Assembly (NCBI GenBank): GCA_023664705.1
Contig: JAMPFE010000007.1
Location: forward strand, 69,377 to 133,376
Origin: Lachnospiraceae bacterium
Lineage (GTDB): Bacteria; Bacillota; Clostridia; Oscillospirales; Ruminococcaceae
DNA: 64,000 nucleotides
Direction of reading: 5' to 3'
Numbering within the stretch: the stretch's first letter is position 1; each line of letters starts with the position of its first letter. Under the pieces are notes generated by a model. It did not search any database and was not told where the DNA came from. It saw only the letters and a program-made list of their open reading frames with translations. Shown in pieces: positions 35,470-44,756 of the stretch. The position numbers and the translations under genes were made by a program.

Positions 35470-35685
35470 GGCAATACCGCCCAAAGATTGTGCGCTGATT
35501 GCGCAGTCGGCGCATTATGCTTACGGCAAAAATGACCGTGTGACGCTTTGTGTCAACACTAAAATATGCAAACAGGCAGCCGCAGCACGATGTTGCGCGG
35601 TTCGCCCAAGAGCGGCGCATTGACGCGCCGTATCCGAGGCGAACATGGTGCAAAGCGCGTAACGTGGTCTTTGTGCGGTGTTGCC
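35470..35685. mobile_element. MITE-like element, 216 bp
   Basis: Imperfect terminal inverted repeats GGCAATACCGCCCAAAGA (left) and TCTTTGTGCGGTGTTGCC (right). Both ends are flanked by TAAA (35466-35469 and 35686-35689), a 4-bp target duplication. The interior has no ORF of note. The right flank TAAAGGAGCTGAAA is the Shine-Dalgarno of dprA, so the element sits between member 5 and dprA and may influence dprA expression. Confidence 0.75.
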
Positions 35686-35699
35686 TAAAGGAGCTGAAA

Positions 35700-36911
35700 A
35701 TGGCGAAAAGTCCCGTAGAAGTCTGGCTGTGGCTGCTGCTGGTAATGCAGCCGTACAACTCCAAAACAACGGAGATACTCTCGCGGTGCGGCGGCGACGC
35801 GACGCTCGCTTCGCGAATGATACGCGACGGGGAGTTCCCGTTCCTCAGCGAAAAAGAGAAAAAGCGCGCCGAGCAGGTGCGCATGGGCACGATACGCCCC
35901 ATCCTCGAGCAGTGCCGCGAAAACGGCGTCCGCATTGTAACGCTTGACGACGACGATTATCCCGCGCGGCTCAGGAGCATCAAAAAGCCCCCGATACTTC
36001 TTTTCGTCAGCGGCAGTCTCGAGGGCTTCAACGAGCAGATAAGCATAGCCGCGGTCGGTGCGCGGAACGTCTCGGAATACGGCAAAGCCGCCGCCTCGGG
36101 GATATGCGCTCCGCTCGCGGAAATGGGCGTCGCGATAGTAAGCGGGCTTGCCGTCGGCTCCGACAGCGCAGCACACCGCGCCGCTCTTGAAGCGGGCGGG
36201 CGCACCGTCGGCGTGCTCGCCTGCGGTATGCTCGTAAACTACCCATCCGAAAGCGCGCAGCTTAAGCGCGACATCGTGAGCTCGGGCGGCGCGCTGATAA
36301 GCGAGCTGCTCCCGAACACCAAAACGTTTTCGGGCTATTTTCAGCACAGAAACCGCATTATCTCGGGGCTCTGCGCGGGGACGCTCGTCATCGAAGCGGG
36401 CAGGCACAGCGGCTCTCTTCTCACTGCCGCGCACGCCGTCGACCAAGGCCGCGAGGTTTTCTGCATACCCCCGCACGATATTTTCTCGGGGCGCTATTCG
36501 GGCACGATCCAGCTGATACGCGAGGGCGCGGCGTCCGTTTTCGCGTATACGGATATCGTCGAGCGCCTGCTCACGGACAGCGCGAACAGGGCGCTGATAG
36601 AACGGACGCTCGCCGAGCCGTCCGCTCCCGTTCACGGCAAGCCCGAGCCCCCGAAGAAAACCGCCCCCAAGCCCGAAACGGAGCCCGCCGCCGAGCCGAA
36701 GCCCGAAATGACCGAGGAGCGGCTTTCCTCGCTTGAACCGAACGAGGCGGCGGTGCTGAAGCAGCTTTCCGAAAAGCCGCTCAGCCTCGACGAGCTTGTC
36801 GAAACGGGCAGCCTCGATTTTTCCGCGCTTTCCGAGGCGATAACCAATCTGGAGATAATGGGCTTTATCGTCCGTGAAATGAACGGAAATTACAAGCCCG
36901 CCGATAGTTAA
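35700..36911 (+). CDS. dprA: DNA processing protein DprA
   Basis: 403 aa. DprA loads RecA onto single-stranded DNA during transformation. The Rossmann-like domain has ISIAAVGARNVSEYG, VSGLAVGSDSAAHRAALEAGGRTVGVLACG, ISELLPNTKTFSGYFQHRNRIISGL, VIEAGRHSGSLLTAAHA and EVFCIPP. A Pro/Lys/Glu-rich linker (about 305-340) leads to a C-terminal winged-helix domain. The ATG at 35700 follows TAAAGGAGCTGAAA at the edge of the MITE. Its last 15 codons and trailer are duplicated downstream. Confidence 0.95.
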   Translation: MAKSPVEVWLWLLLVMQPYNSKTTEILSRCGGDATLASRMIRDGEFPFLSEKEKKRAEQVRMGTIRPILEQCRENGVRIVTLDDDDYPARLRSIKKPPILLFVSGSLEGFNEQISIAAVGARNVSEYGKAAASGICAPLAEMGVAIVSGLAVGSDSAAHRAALEAGGRTVGVLACGMLVNYPSESAQLKRDIVSSGGALISELLPNTKTFSGYFQHRNRIISGLCAGTLVIEAGRHSGSLLTAAHAVDQGREVFCIPPHDIFSGRYSGTIQLIREGAASVFAYTDIVERLLTDSANRALIERTLAEPSAPVHGKPEPPKKTAPKPETEPAAEPKPEMTEERLSSLEPNEAAVLKQLSEKPLSLDELVETGSLDFSALSEAITNLEIMGFIVREMNGNYKPADS

Positions 36912-37063
36912 TAGTTTTGTATAACTACTGTTGGTATTTTTTGACAATTCCCAAATATTTACAGTCCAAAACTGTAATATCGTCCGTGAAATGGACGGAA
37001 ATTACAAGCCCGCCGATAGTTGATAGTTTTGTATAATTACTGTTGGTATTTTTTGGCATTTCC
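36866..37063 (+). repeat. Tandem duplication of the dprA 3' end (112-bp period)
   Basis: Segment 36866-36951 (IVREMNGNYKPADS, stop and the following 40 bases) recurs at 36978-37063 with a few changes. The second copy is a non-coding remnant. Confidence 0.88.
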
Positions 37064-37064
37064 C

Positions 37065-37235
37065 TTTCGGCAATTTCCAAATTTTAACTTTATTTTACAG
37101 CTCTTCCAAATGTTTACAGCCAAAAACTGCAAATAACCGCAATTAACTGCAAAACGGCTGCAAAAAGCTGCACACGAACTGCAAAAAACTGCAAGAAAAG
37201 GGACAAATCAACGAAATTTGTCCCTTTTCTCATTA
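37065..37235 (-). repeat. TTTGCAG-rich dispersed repeat, copy C (inverted), with hairpin
   Basis: On the minus strand: AAAAGGGACAAAT hairpin (37198-37230), then TTGCAG words spaced 8-15 bp, TTTGCAGCCGTTTTGCAGTT, CTGTAAACATTTGGAA and GTTAAAATTTGGAAATT. The order matches copies A and B. Confidence 0.78.
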
Positions 37236-37299
37236 TGTTTTGCAAGTTTCCAGGTAAAATCTTGCAAAAATCCAAGATATTTCACAAAAAGCGTCAAAT

Positions 37300-37490
37300 C
37301 GCGAATTAAGCCAACAAACCGCATTACAGCGCGATTTGCCCCCTCCCCGAAATCTCACGAGCGTTTTGTCATAAAACCCGACAAACGCTTTAGGATTAAC
37401 CCAACGAACCGCACGGTTATGCGGGTTAAGCCCACCCTGCTCGGAAATTAAGCCAACAAACCGCACCGTTATGCGGTTTAGCCCCCAAAA
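37300..37490. repeat. Three imperfect copies of a hairpin-forming unit
   Basis: Units near 37303, 37391 and 37444 each read about TTAAGCCAACAAACCGCA, then GTTATGCGGTTTAAGCCC, forming an AACCGCA/TGCGGTT stem. No coding potential. Function unknown. Confidence 0.7.
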
Positions 37491-37492
37491 CA

Positions 37493-37522
37493 AACCGCCC
37501 CCGAAAACTCGGAGGCGGTTTC
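37493..37522. terminator. Hairpin downstream of the large zinc-ribbon gene
   Basis: Stem AAACCGCC/GGCGGTTT with flanking A/T runs, just past the stop of the minus-strand gene. Confidence 0.7.
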
Positions 37523-37554
37523 ACAAAAGCCGATAAACGTTATTGCTATGCGGT

Positions 37555-40494
37555 TTAAGCCTGCATCCGCAGCGCGTTTTCAAGCGCCACGACCGCGTCG
37601 GCATACTCCTTCGTCGCCTTTTTGAGGTTCCTGAAAACCTGCGCGTTGATAGAGCCGTTTACGTAGTTGGTCAGATACTTGTCGTAGTAATCCACAACGT
37701 CGTCATACGCATCCTCGCACGCGTCGTAGAGCGCCTCGATGGCGGGGTCGTCAAAAATTCTGTCCCAAATCTCGTCGTTCGAGAGGAGCGTGATAAAACG
37801 ATCGTCGTACTCGTCGAGAACGTCCACTATCTCGTCGATAGACATCGAGTCCGTGTTAACGCCGCTGCCTCCCGAGGGGGTTGAGGGCGTTGTCGGAACC
37901 ACGGGGGCGGAGGACTGCGCCTTTGCGGCGAAATCCGCCTTCAGCGCGTCCGCCTGCGAGCGCAGCGCGTTATAGCGGTTTTTGTAGGTTTGGAACTCGT
38001 CGGCGTCTATCGTGCTTTCGCTCATAAATTCGTTGAGCAGCTTCGTAAGGTTGCCCGCAAGCGAGTTTACGCGGCTGTTGAGCGTGGCGTCGTTTACGTT
38101 GTAGGTCGAAGCGTACATGGAGATCTCGTCCAACGTATTCTCGATATCCATATAGAGACTGTTCAATTCGGCGGAGGAAACGCCGCCAAGCTCGCCGCCG
38201 AGCATATCTATCCCGTCAACGAGACCGCTTTCCCTTATGAGGTCGCCGAAAGCGCCGTCCATAGCGGAGAGCTTCTCGCCCGCGGTCTTAATATACTCCT
38301 CGAGCTTCTTCATCGTCGCTTCGTCGGGCTGCTGCTCCATATCGCCGAGGTCGATAACGTCCGTCGGCAGCGCAAGACCCGCGTCGCTGTTTTCGGCGGT
38401 AACGCTGGAATCAAGCGTTATGCTGCCGAGATTGCCGAATTCCATGCCGAAGGTGCTTTCCATTGTGTTCGCGACGTCAACGTAATTGGCGAATGTGAAC
38501 TTTATGTTGGTGAGCTTTCCGAGCTCCTCGGGGACCTCCTCGGTGAAGTCGGCGGGCAGCTCTATGCCGAGCGTGTACTTGCCGACGAGCGTTTCCTTGC
38601 CGCAGAACTCAGCCGTGCCGAGCCCCGAGTAGGTCAGCTTTACCGTGAACGAGCCGTCGCCGCCGTCCGTGCACTTTACGGTAACGGAGCCCTCGGTCGG
38701 GCTTGTGATGTCGTTTACGAGCGAAATCACCGTCGCGCCGTCCTCGGAGACCTCGAGCGTAAACTGCTCGTTTTTGTTTATGACATAGGTTATCTTCGCG
38801 TTGGAGCCCGTGTCCGCGACCTTGTAGGACTTCGCGAGAATGTTGCCCGCGTTGTCGATAACGGTGCTGATGATAAGCTTATCGTCGTTGTCCGCGTCAA
38901 ACTCAAACGCCTCGACGACCGCCTGTCTGTACTCTTCCTTGGTTACGTTGTCGCCGCACTCGTTAATGAAATCAACGAGCTTGGCCGTGAAATACTCGTC
39001 GTCGGCAAAGTGCTTCGCGAGCTTGTAGAAGAGGTCGGAGAGATCCTCGCCCTTGAACTCGGCGGTTATCAGCTTGCCCGTCGCGGTAAGACCCGCCGCG
39101 GAGAGCTCGCCGTTTTCCATTTCGATCGCGCTTGCCTTATATTCGGCAAGGTATATCTCAACGAGCTCGCCTATCATGCGCTCGATCTCCTTTTCGTCGA
39201 GCTCGAGCAGCTTTATTTCATCGCGGGAGACCGCGGTTTCCGTCGTCGGGAGCTTTACCTTTAAGCCCGTGCCCGAGATGAACGGCATTACGAGATAAAC
39301 CTCGCCGTCCTTGGTGAATATCGTCCGCGCGTTGATGACGGAGGAGCCGTTCTCGGCGTTCATGTAAGCCGCGAGCTTATCCTCCGCCGCGGAAACGCTT
39401 GTCGAAAACGTTGTGCCGTTGAGGAGGGAGAGTATCTCGTCCGCGTCGCTGCCGAGCATCTGCTTTACGCTGTCGGAGAGGTCGACCTTGACGCCGAGGG
39501 TCGCGCTTACGGAGTTCGTGCCGTATGTATTCATCATCAGCTCGTAATAGGAGGCGATGACAGACGCCATATCGACCGTGCCGTCCTCCGACGAAATGAG
39601 CATTGTCGGACCGTCCGCGGAGGTTATGGACGACATCATGGGCTCCGCGAACATCGGCGAGGATGTTACATTGCTCATGCCGAGGTCGTCGAGCAGGTCA
39701 TAATCGTTGTTTACGGAGGCTATCGCGGAAACGACGCTCGAGGCGGACTTTATGCCGTTGGATACCGACGGGAGGTCGAGATTTTCGGTCACTGCCTTTA
39801 TCGAGTTGCCCTCGACCATTGTAGCGTAATTCGGCTTGCCCATTATAAGGCTGAGAGCCGTCGCTTTGTTGGTGAAGAAGAATATCGCTGCCGCCGCGAC
39901 AAGCACCACGACCGCCGCCGCGATTATTATGCCGACCTTGAGACCCGTTTTCTTCTTAATGGGCGTTGCCACGATAGCCGCCGCGCCCATATCGCCGAAG
40001 GGGTTGTCGTTCGCATTGCCGAACGGGTTATTGTTCGGCGCGCCGAAGGAGGGCGCGGGCACCGCCGGAGCTATCGGAGTCTCGGGGATAAACGCGGGCG
40101 CTGCCGGGGAATAGCCCGAGCCTATGTCGTTGGAGGGTGTGGGGACGAACGTCGACGCCGAGGGCGCGGAGGCGGTATTCATCGCCGCGACGAGGTTGTC
40201 GGAGGAGCTCGGTTTTTCGAGCGAGACCGCCGACATCGCGCCGCTTCCGAACGTCGCGCCGCTGTTCTCGGCGGGCTTGATGTCGCCTATTCCCGCAGCG
40301 GGAGCGCCGCAGACCGCGCAGAATTTCGCGCCCTGTCTGAGCTCAAGACCGCACTTGCCGCAGAAGTTTTTCTTCTCGGGCTCGGGCGGAGCGGAAACGG
40401 GCTTTACGTCCGAGGCGGCTCCGCAGGCGCTGCCGCATACGGGGCAGAACCTCGCGCCGTTCGGCACTTCGCTGTTGCATTTTGTACAAATCAT
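37555..40494 (-). CDS. Large zinc-ribbon membrane protein with extracellular domain
   Basis: 979 aa. Two N-terminal zinc ribbons (Cys3/6/17/20 in ICTKCNSEVPNGARFCPVCG, and NFCGKCGLELRQGAKFCAVCG) are followed by a Pro/Ala/Asn linker, a membrane helix (GLKVGIIIAAAVVVLVAAAAIFFF) and about 760 residues predicted outside the cell. That part is rich in Asp, Thr and Ser and has repeated beta-rich segments (KLTYSGLGTAEFCGKETLVGKYTLGIELP) and a helical end. The layout is common in Clostridia and is annotated only as zinc ribbon domain protein. Role unknown; a surface sensor or envelope factor is possible. Confidence 0.8.
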   Translation of the reverse strand: MICTKCNSEVPNGARFCPVCGSACGAASDVKPVSAPPEPEKKNFCGKCGLELRQGAKFCAVCGAPAAGIGDIKPAENSGATFGSGAMSAVSLEKPSSSDNLVAAMNTASAPSASTFVPTPSNDIGSGYSPAAPAFIPETPIAPAVPAPSFGAPNNNPFGNANDNPFGDMGAAAIVATPIKKKTGLKVGIIIAAAVVVLVAAAAIFFFTNKATALSLIMGKPNYATMVEGNSIKAVTENLDLPSVSNGIKSASSVVSAIASVNNDYDLLDDLGMSNVTSSPMFAEPMMSSITSADGPTMLISSEDGTVDMASVIASYYELMMNTYGTNSVSATLGVKVDLSDSVKQMLGSDADEILSLLNGTTFSTSVSAAEDKLAAYMNAENGSSVINARTIFTKDGEVYLVMPFISGTGLKVKLPTTETAVSRDEIKLLELDEKEIERMIGELVEIYLAEYKASAIEMENGELSAAGLTATGKLITAEFKGEDLSDLFYKLAKHFADDEYFTAKLVDFINECGDNVTKEEYRQAVVEAFEFDADNDDKLIISTVIDNAGNILAKSYKVADTGSNAKITYVINKNEQFTLEVSEDGATVISLVNDITSPTEGSVTVKCTDGGDGSFTVKLTYSGLGTAEFCGKETLVGKYTLGIELPADFTEEVPEELGKLTNIKFTFANYVDVANTMESTFGMEFGNLGSITLDSSVTAENSDAGLALPTDVIDLGDMEQQPDEATMKKLEEYIKTAGEKLSAMDGAFGDLIRESGLVDGIDMLGGELGGVSSAELNSLYMDIENTLDEISMYASTYNVNDATLNSRVNSLAGNLTKLLNEFMSESTIDADEFQTYKNRYNALRSQADALKADFAAKAQSSAPVVPTTPSTPSGGSGVNTDSMSIDEIVDVLDEYDDRFITLLSNDEIWDRIFDDPAIEALYDACEDAYDDVVDYYDKYLTNYVNGSINAQVFRNLKKATKEYADAVVALENALRMQA

Positions 40495-40563
40495 ATTAAA
40501 ATCCTTTCATAACGGGGCACTTAGCCCGACCAAGCAAACCCGCAAATACGGTATGCTATTCTT

Positions 40564-40592
40564 ATTATATATTTTTTTGTCCCTTTCGTCAA
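40564..40592 (-). promoter_or_regulatory. Promoter of the zinc-ribbon membrane protein gene
   Basis: Minus strand: TTGACG, 17-bp spacer, TATAAT, 70 bp before the start. The spacer contains AAAGGGACAAA. Confidence 0.75.
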
Positions 40593-40663
40593 TATCGCGC
40601 TAAACAAATTTAAGCCGTAAATCGGCGGCGTTTTGTGCAATTTGACACAAACATGGGCTTTGC

Positions 40664-41206
40664 CTACAGATCGAGGTTCAATTTGGCGACTATTCCCTCC
40701 GCCATTTCCCCGATGGCGTTTATCACCTCGTCCGTGCCGTATCCCGAGTTTTCGTCGTACGCGTAGTAGCTGCCCTTTATCATATATGTAAGCGCTATGG
40801 CGAGCTTGGGGCTGTCCTTGTATAGGGGATATTTTTCGTAAATAAAGCGCTTTACCTCGCTTTCAAGTCTGTCGGCGAGGATATTTTTGCGTCCGTGCGC
40901 GAAAATTATGTCGATAAGAGAGCGGTTCGCGATAAATCCGTTCGTAAGCTCCTTTACAAAGAGCTTTGGCTCGGACAATACGGAGTTCGGGTGCTCTATG
41001 CTGTTGAAAACGCTTTCGAAAAGCTCGTTTTCAAGCGTTTCGGACAGGTCGTAGATGTCCTTGTAGTGCAGGTAGAACGTCGCCTTGTTTATCTCGGCGA
41101 GGTCGGAGAGCTCCTTTACCGTAATGCGCTCGAGGGGCTTTTTGGCGCGTAATTGCAGGAACGCGTTTACGACGCTGCTTTTTGTTTTCTTGACCCTGAG
41201 ATCCAT
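40664..41206 (-). CDS. TetR-family transcriptional regulator
   Basis: 180 aa. N-terminal HTH: NAFLQLRAKKPLERITVKELSDLAEINKATFYLHYKDIYDL. The C-terminal half is a helical regulatory domain of the type seen in Firmicutes TetR proteins (TetR_C_8-like). It is divergent from the branching-enzyme gene, with 147 bp between the starts, so it may control glgB or itself. The ligand is unknown. Confidence 0.9.
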   Translation of the reverse strand: MDLRVKKTKSSVVNAFLQLRAKKPLERITVKELSDLAEINKATFYLHYKDIYDLSETLENELFESVFNSIEHPNSVLSEPKLFVKELTNGFIANRSLIDIIFAHGRKNILADRLESEVKRFIYEKYPLYKDSPKLAIALTYMIKGSYYAYDENSGYGTDEVINAIGEMAEGIVAKLNLDL

Positions 41207-41273
41207 AATTCCTCCTCCAAATAGATAATTTTCGACAACGGTCGTTTTATTTACGGCAGACGAAAAATGCCGA

Positions 41274-41303
41274 TTGAACGGGGGGAAAATCTTTGATATA
41301 ATA
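41274..41303 (+). promoter_or_regulatory. Promoter of glgB
   Basis: TTGAAC, 18-bp spacer, TATAAT, 50 bp before the ATG. A CGAC-AACG-GTCG inverted repeat at about 41233 in the divergent gap is a candidate TetR-type operator. Confidence 0.6.
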
Positions 41304-41353
41304 ATTATAGCATAATATTAGACGATAGTCAATAAATTTTTCGGAGGAAAGAT

Positions 41354-43111
41354 ATGGATTTTTACGGCTTTTATACGGGAAAGATATTTGACGCTTATGA
41401 ATACCTCGGCGCGCACCGCGCGGGAGAGGGCTGGATATTCCGCGTTTTCGCGCCGAGCGCCGCGAGAGTTACCCTGCTCGGGGAGTTCACCGATTGGATA
41501 GAGTACGAGATGAACCGCGTCGGCGACGGCAATTTCTTCGAGGTGTACGTGGATCACGGAAACGATGGGCAGACCTATTTCCACCGCGTTTACAGCCGTT
41601 CGGGGGGATATACCGACCACTGCGATATTTACGGCTTCGGAATGGAGCTGCGCCCCGATTTCAAGTCGGTGCTGCGAGATTTGAACGCATATTCGTTCGG
41701 CGACGGCAGGTGGCTCGCGGCACGCTCGGACTGTCGGGACAAGCCGCTGAACATCTACGAGATGCACCTCGGCTCTTGGTGCAGAAAGGAGGACGGCTCG
41801 TGGTACCGCTACGATGAAATTGCCGAGAAGCTCATTGCCTACGTTAAGGACGCGGGGTACAATTACATAGAGTTCCTGCCGCTTTCGGAGCACCCCTGCG
41901 ACGAATCGTGGGGCTATCAGAACACGGGCTTCTTCGCTCCGACGGCGCGCTACGGCACGGCGGCGCAGCTTATGGAGCTTATCGACAGGCTGCACCAAAA
42001 CGGTATCGGCGCGATAATGGATTTCGTTCCCGTGCATTTCGCGGTGGACGGCTACGGGCTGCGCAATTACGACGGCACGGCGCTCTACGAGTACCCGAAC
42101 GACGCGGTGGGCGTGAGCGAATGGGGGAGCTGCAATTTTATGCACTCGCGCGGGGAGGTCCGCAGCTTTCTGCAGTCCTGCGCGTATTACTGGCTCAAGG
42201 AGTTCCACTTCGACGGCATACGCATGGACGCTATCAGCCGCATTATCTACTGGCAGGGCGACGAGCGCCGCGGCGTGAACGGAAACGGCGTGGACTTCAT
42301 AAAGACCATGAACAAGGGCATTAAGGAGCGGATACCGCATGCGCTGCTGTTCGCGGAGGACTCCACAAACTTCCCGAACGTGACGAAGCCCGCAGATTGG
42401 GGCGGTTTGGGGTACGACTACAAGTGGGATATGGGCTTTATGAACGACACGCTCGATTTTTTCCGCACCGCGCCCGAATACCGTTCCGAAAACTATCACA
42501 AGCTGACGTTCTCGATGATGTACTACTATAACGAGAGCTATATCCTGCCGTTTTCGCACGATGAGAACGTCCACGGGAAGGCGACTATACTTCAGAAGAT
42601 GAACGGGGAGTACGACGACAAGTTTCCGCAGGGAAGGGCGCTGTACTTATATATGTATATGCACCCGGGCAAGAAGCTGAACTTTATGGGCGGCGAGATA
42701 GGGCAGCTCCGCGAGTGGGACGAGAGCCGCGGGCAGGATTGGGATATTCTCAGGTATCCAAAGCACGACAGCTTCAATCTGTTTATGAAAACGCTGAATA
42801 AGCTCTATCTGACGCACTCGGCGTTCTACGAGCAGGACTATACGAACAACGGCTTCCGCTGGATAGACTGCGACAACGTGCAAAACTGCATTTACGCTAT
42901 CGAGCGCAAAAGCTCCAAGGAAACGCTTGTCGCGGTGTTCAACCTCGGCGATACCGAAAAGGAGTACTCGATAGAGGGCTATGAGAAGCCGAAGCTGTTG
43001 CTGAATACGGATTGGAACAGGTTCGGCGGAGACACTCCCGACGGCGGGGAGATCGATTTGACGAAATTTACCGTGCCGAGGTTTTCGGGGATTTTACTTC
43101 AAGTAAAATAA
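41354..43111 (+). CDS. glgB: 1,4-alpha-glucan branching enzyme
   Basis: 585 aa, GH13_9 type without the long N-terminal extension of the E. coli enzyme. It cuts alpha-1,4 chains and rejoins them as alpha-1,6 branches in glycogen. An N-terminal CBM48 block (GAHRAGEGWIFRVFAPSAARVTLLGEFTDW) is followed by the barrel with EFLPLSEHPCDESWGYQ, FHFDGIRMDAIS (nucleophile Asp), LLFAEDSTNFP (acid/base Glu) and LPFSHDENVHGK. The start follows TCGGAGGAAAGAT. With glgP it supports glycogen storage. No glgA or glgC lies in the window. Confidence 0.96.
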   Translation: MDFYGFYTGKIFDAYEYLGAHRAGEGWIFRVFAPSAARVTLLGEFTDWIEYEMNRVGDGNFFEVYVDHGNDGQTYFHRVYSRSGGYTDHCDIYGFGMELRPDFKSVLRDLNAYSFGDGRWLAARSDCRDKPLNIYEMHLGSWCRKEDGSWYRYDEIAEKLIAYVKDAGYNYIEFLPLSEHPCDESWGYQNTGFFAPTARYGTAAQLMELIDRLHQNGIGAIMDFVPVHFAVDGYGLRNYDGTALYEYPNDAVGVSEWGSCNFMHSRGEVRSFLQSCAYYWLKEFHFDGIRMDAISRIIYWQGDERRGVNGNGVDFIKTMNKGIKERIPHALLFAEDSTNFPNVTKPADWGGLGYDYKWDMGFMNDTLDFFRTAPEYRSENYHKLTFSMMYYYNESYILPFSHDENVHGKATILQKMNGEYDDKFPQGRALYLYMYMHPGKKLNFMGGEIGQLREWDESRGQDWDILRYPKHDSFNLFMKTLNKLYLTHSAFYEQDYTNNGFRWIDCDNVQNCIYAIERKSSKETLVAVFNLGDTEKEYSIEGYEKPKLLLNTDWNRFGGDTPDGGEIDLTKFTVPRFSGILLQVK

Positions 43112-43115
43112 AAAA

Positions 43116-43146
43116 CCGCCCGAGTGCATTTCTCGGGCGTTTTTTT
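43116..43146. terminator. Intrinsic terminator between convergent glgB and the GH26-like gene
   Basis: Stem CCGCCCGAG/CTCGGGCG flanked by A and T runs, usable in both directions. Confidence 0.88.
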
Positions 43147-44747
43147 CAGCTCGGGAGCTTCAGCTCGTCGCGCGTTATCGTGAGCTCGTGATTGTAGAAA
43201 TAGTTCAGCGAGGTGCGGTTGTTGTAGGTCTCGACAAGCCTGCCGTTTTCGTCGATGAGGAACTCTCCGCTGCCGAGGGCAGCCCAGAGCCACATGGCGT
43301 TGTCGCGGCACATATAGTCGATATTCGGGAGCGTATCGCAGGCGGTGACGGTCTGTATCTTCCTTGCGGTGTCCATATCGTTGAGTGCCGAAAATCTCCC
43401 CGCGAACGAGGCTTTTGACCTTTCGTAAAAGCTCTGTCCCATGATGTCGACGAACTGATTTCCCGGGTAATAATCGATATTGCTGCCGTTCCAGACCCAG
43501 ATGAGGTTTCTCAGCCCGTGGTAAAGGCAGAGGCGGTCAAACGCGAGCGTCCAGAGCTTTTTATAGCTCTCCGCGTCGCTGCCCCACCAGTACAAGCCCG
43601 AATCCGCGTCGGGGATCGGCTCGAATATCAGGGGGATATTCAGCTTGTCGAACTTTTTGAGCTGCTCGGCTATCTTGTCTATATCGTTCAGGAGAGCGAC
43701 AAGCTCCTCGTTGATGGCGTCGTTTTCTTCGAGCGCCGCTATCTCGGCTGCGCCGAGCATGGCGGTATCGGAGACGTTCTCGTTTTCAAGCGCGTCCGCA
43801 AGGGAAAAGTCCCTCGGCGCTGTTCCGTGGAGCGAATTCGGCGAGTACCAGTGCCATGTATACGCGCAGATACCGCCGTCGCTGCTCCATTGAAGCGCGA
43901 GCTCTGTCTCCGCTTCCGCTCGTTTGGAGCGCTCTTCGTCGGTGAGGGTGGTCATGGCGAGCTCTCCGACGCGTATGGCGGGGTATCTGCCCGTTTCCTT
44001 GAACACGGCGTTTATTTCGGCGTTCGTGCCGATAGTCACGTTCTGCGCGGTGAGCGTTTTCTCCCCGTAGAGCTCCGCGAGATACTGCATTAAATCGACA
44101 GCCGCGAGGGAGGTCTTGGGGTTTACGCAGGAGTTGCCGACGGAATAGCAGTTTTCGCTTACCGCGGAGGAGCTTTCCACAAACAGATAATCTATATCGG
44201 CGCTGCCTTCGTCGACGGTGAATTTAAGCGTGTTGCTGCCCGAGACGAGATAAACGTTGTCGACGGCGTAGTATTTGAAATCGTACTCGCTTGCGCCGAA
44301 CTCGCTTTCGTCATACGGGGGGATATAGTACGTCCCCTGCGTCATATCGGAATATTTCAGCGAGACCGCTGCGCCGCTTTCGGAGCGCGCCGCGATCATC
44401 ACGCGGTAGTGCTGCGGCGCGGAGGCGGTGACGATATGCGAGAGCGAGCCGCCCTTGTTCAGCCGCACGAAGCCCTTTCCGTCAAACGGCTTTTCGTCCT
44501 CCTCGATAAGCTCGCCGCCGTTGAGCACGCCGCCCTCCGCGTTCAGCTTCGCGGCGTAGTCCTTTTTGGTCACTGTGAACTCGCTCGTGAGGAACTCGTC
44601 GGGCTTTGACGTCTCGGGAGCGCTTGCGCCGGACGCGCTTTCGGAGCTTTCATCGCTGTCGGGGGGGATATAGTTCGGTATTCTCGAGCAGGAGCAGACC
44701 GCCCCCGCCAACAGCAGAGCAATTATAATTTTCGCGTATTTTTCCAT
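43146..44747 (-). CDS. GH26-like lipoprotein lacking both catalytic glutamates
   Basis: 533 aa. Signal peptide with lipid-attachment Cys20 (VCSC) and a Ser/Glu/Pro linker. Residues about 55-192 resemble a carbohydrate-binding beta-sandwich (CBM6/35 type), then a GH26-like domain. Aligned to the mannanase at 21888, RPFHEASGSWFWWG corresponds here to EPIPDADSGLYWWG (376-389), so His-Glu became Pro-Asp. LTECG corresponds to VTACD, so the nucleophile became Ala469. WVWNG and DNAMWLW blocks are kept. It is probably a mannan-binding protein, not a hydrolase. It is the last gene of a long minus-strand run. Confidence 0.8.
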   Translation of the reverse strand: MEKYAKIIIALLLAGAVCSCSRIPNYIPPDSDESSESASGASAPETSKPDEFLTSEFTVTKKDYAAKLNAEGGVLNGGELIEEDEKPFDGKGFVRLNKGGSLSHIVTASAPQHYRVMIAARSESGAAVSLKYSDMTQGTYYIPPYDESEFGASEYDFKYYAVDNVYLVSGSNTLKFTVDEGSADIDYLFVESSSAVSENCYSVGNSCVNPKTSLAAVDLMQYLAELYGEKTLTAQNVTIGTNAEINAVFKETGRYPAIRVGELAMTTLTDEERSKRAEAETELALQWSSDGGICAYTWHWYSPNSLHGTAPRDFSLADALENENVSDTAMLGAAEIAALEENDAINEELVALLNDIDKIAEQLKKFDKLNIPLIFEPIPDADSGLYWWGSDAESYKKLWTLAFDRLCLYHGLRNLIWVWNGSNIDYYPGNQFVDIMGQSFYERSKASFAGRFSALNDMDTARKIQTVTACDTLPNIDYMCRDNAMWLWAALGSGEFLIDENGRLVETYNNRTSLNYFYNHELTITRDELKLPS

Positions 44748-44756
44748 ATTTTCCCT

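Noticed and set aside
43146..44747. Annotating this gene as an active beta-mannanase
   Set aside because: Both catalytic glutamates are missing in alignment with the active GH26 of the same window.
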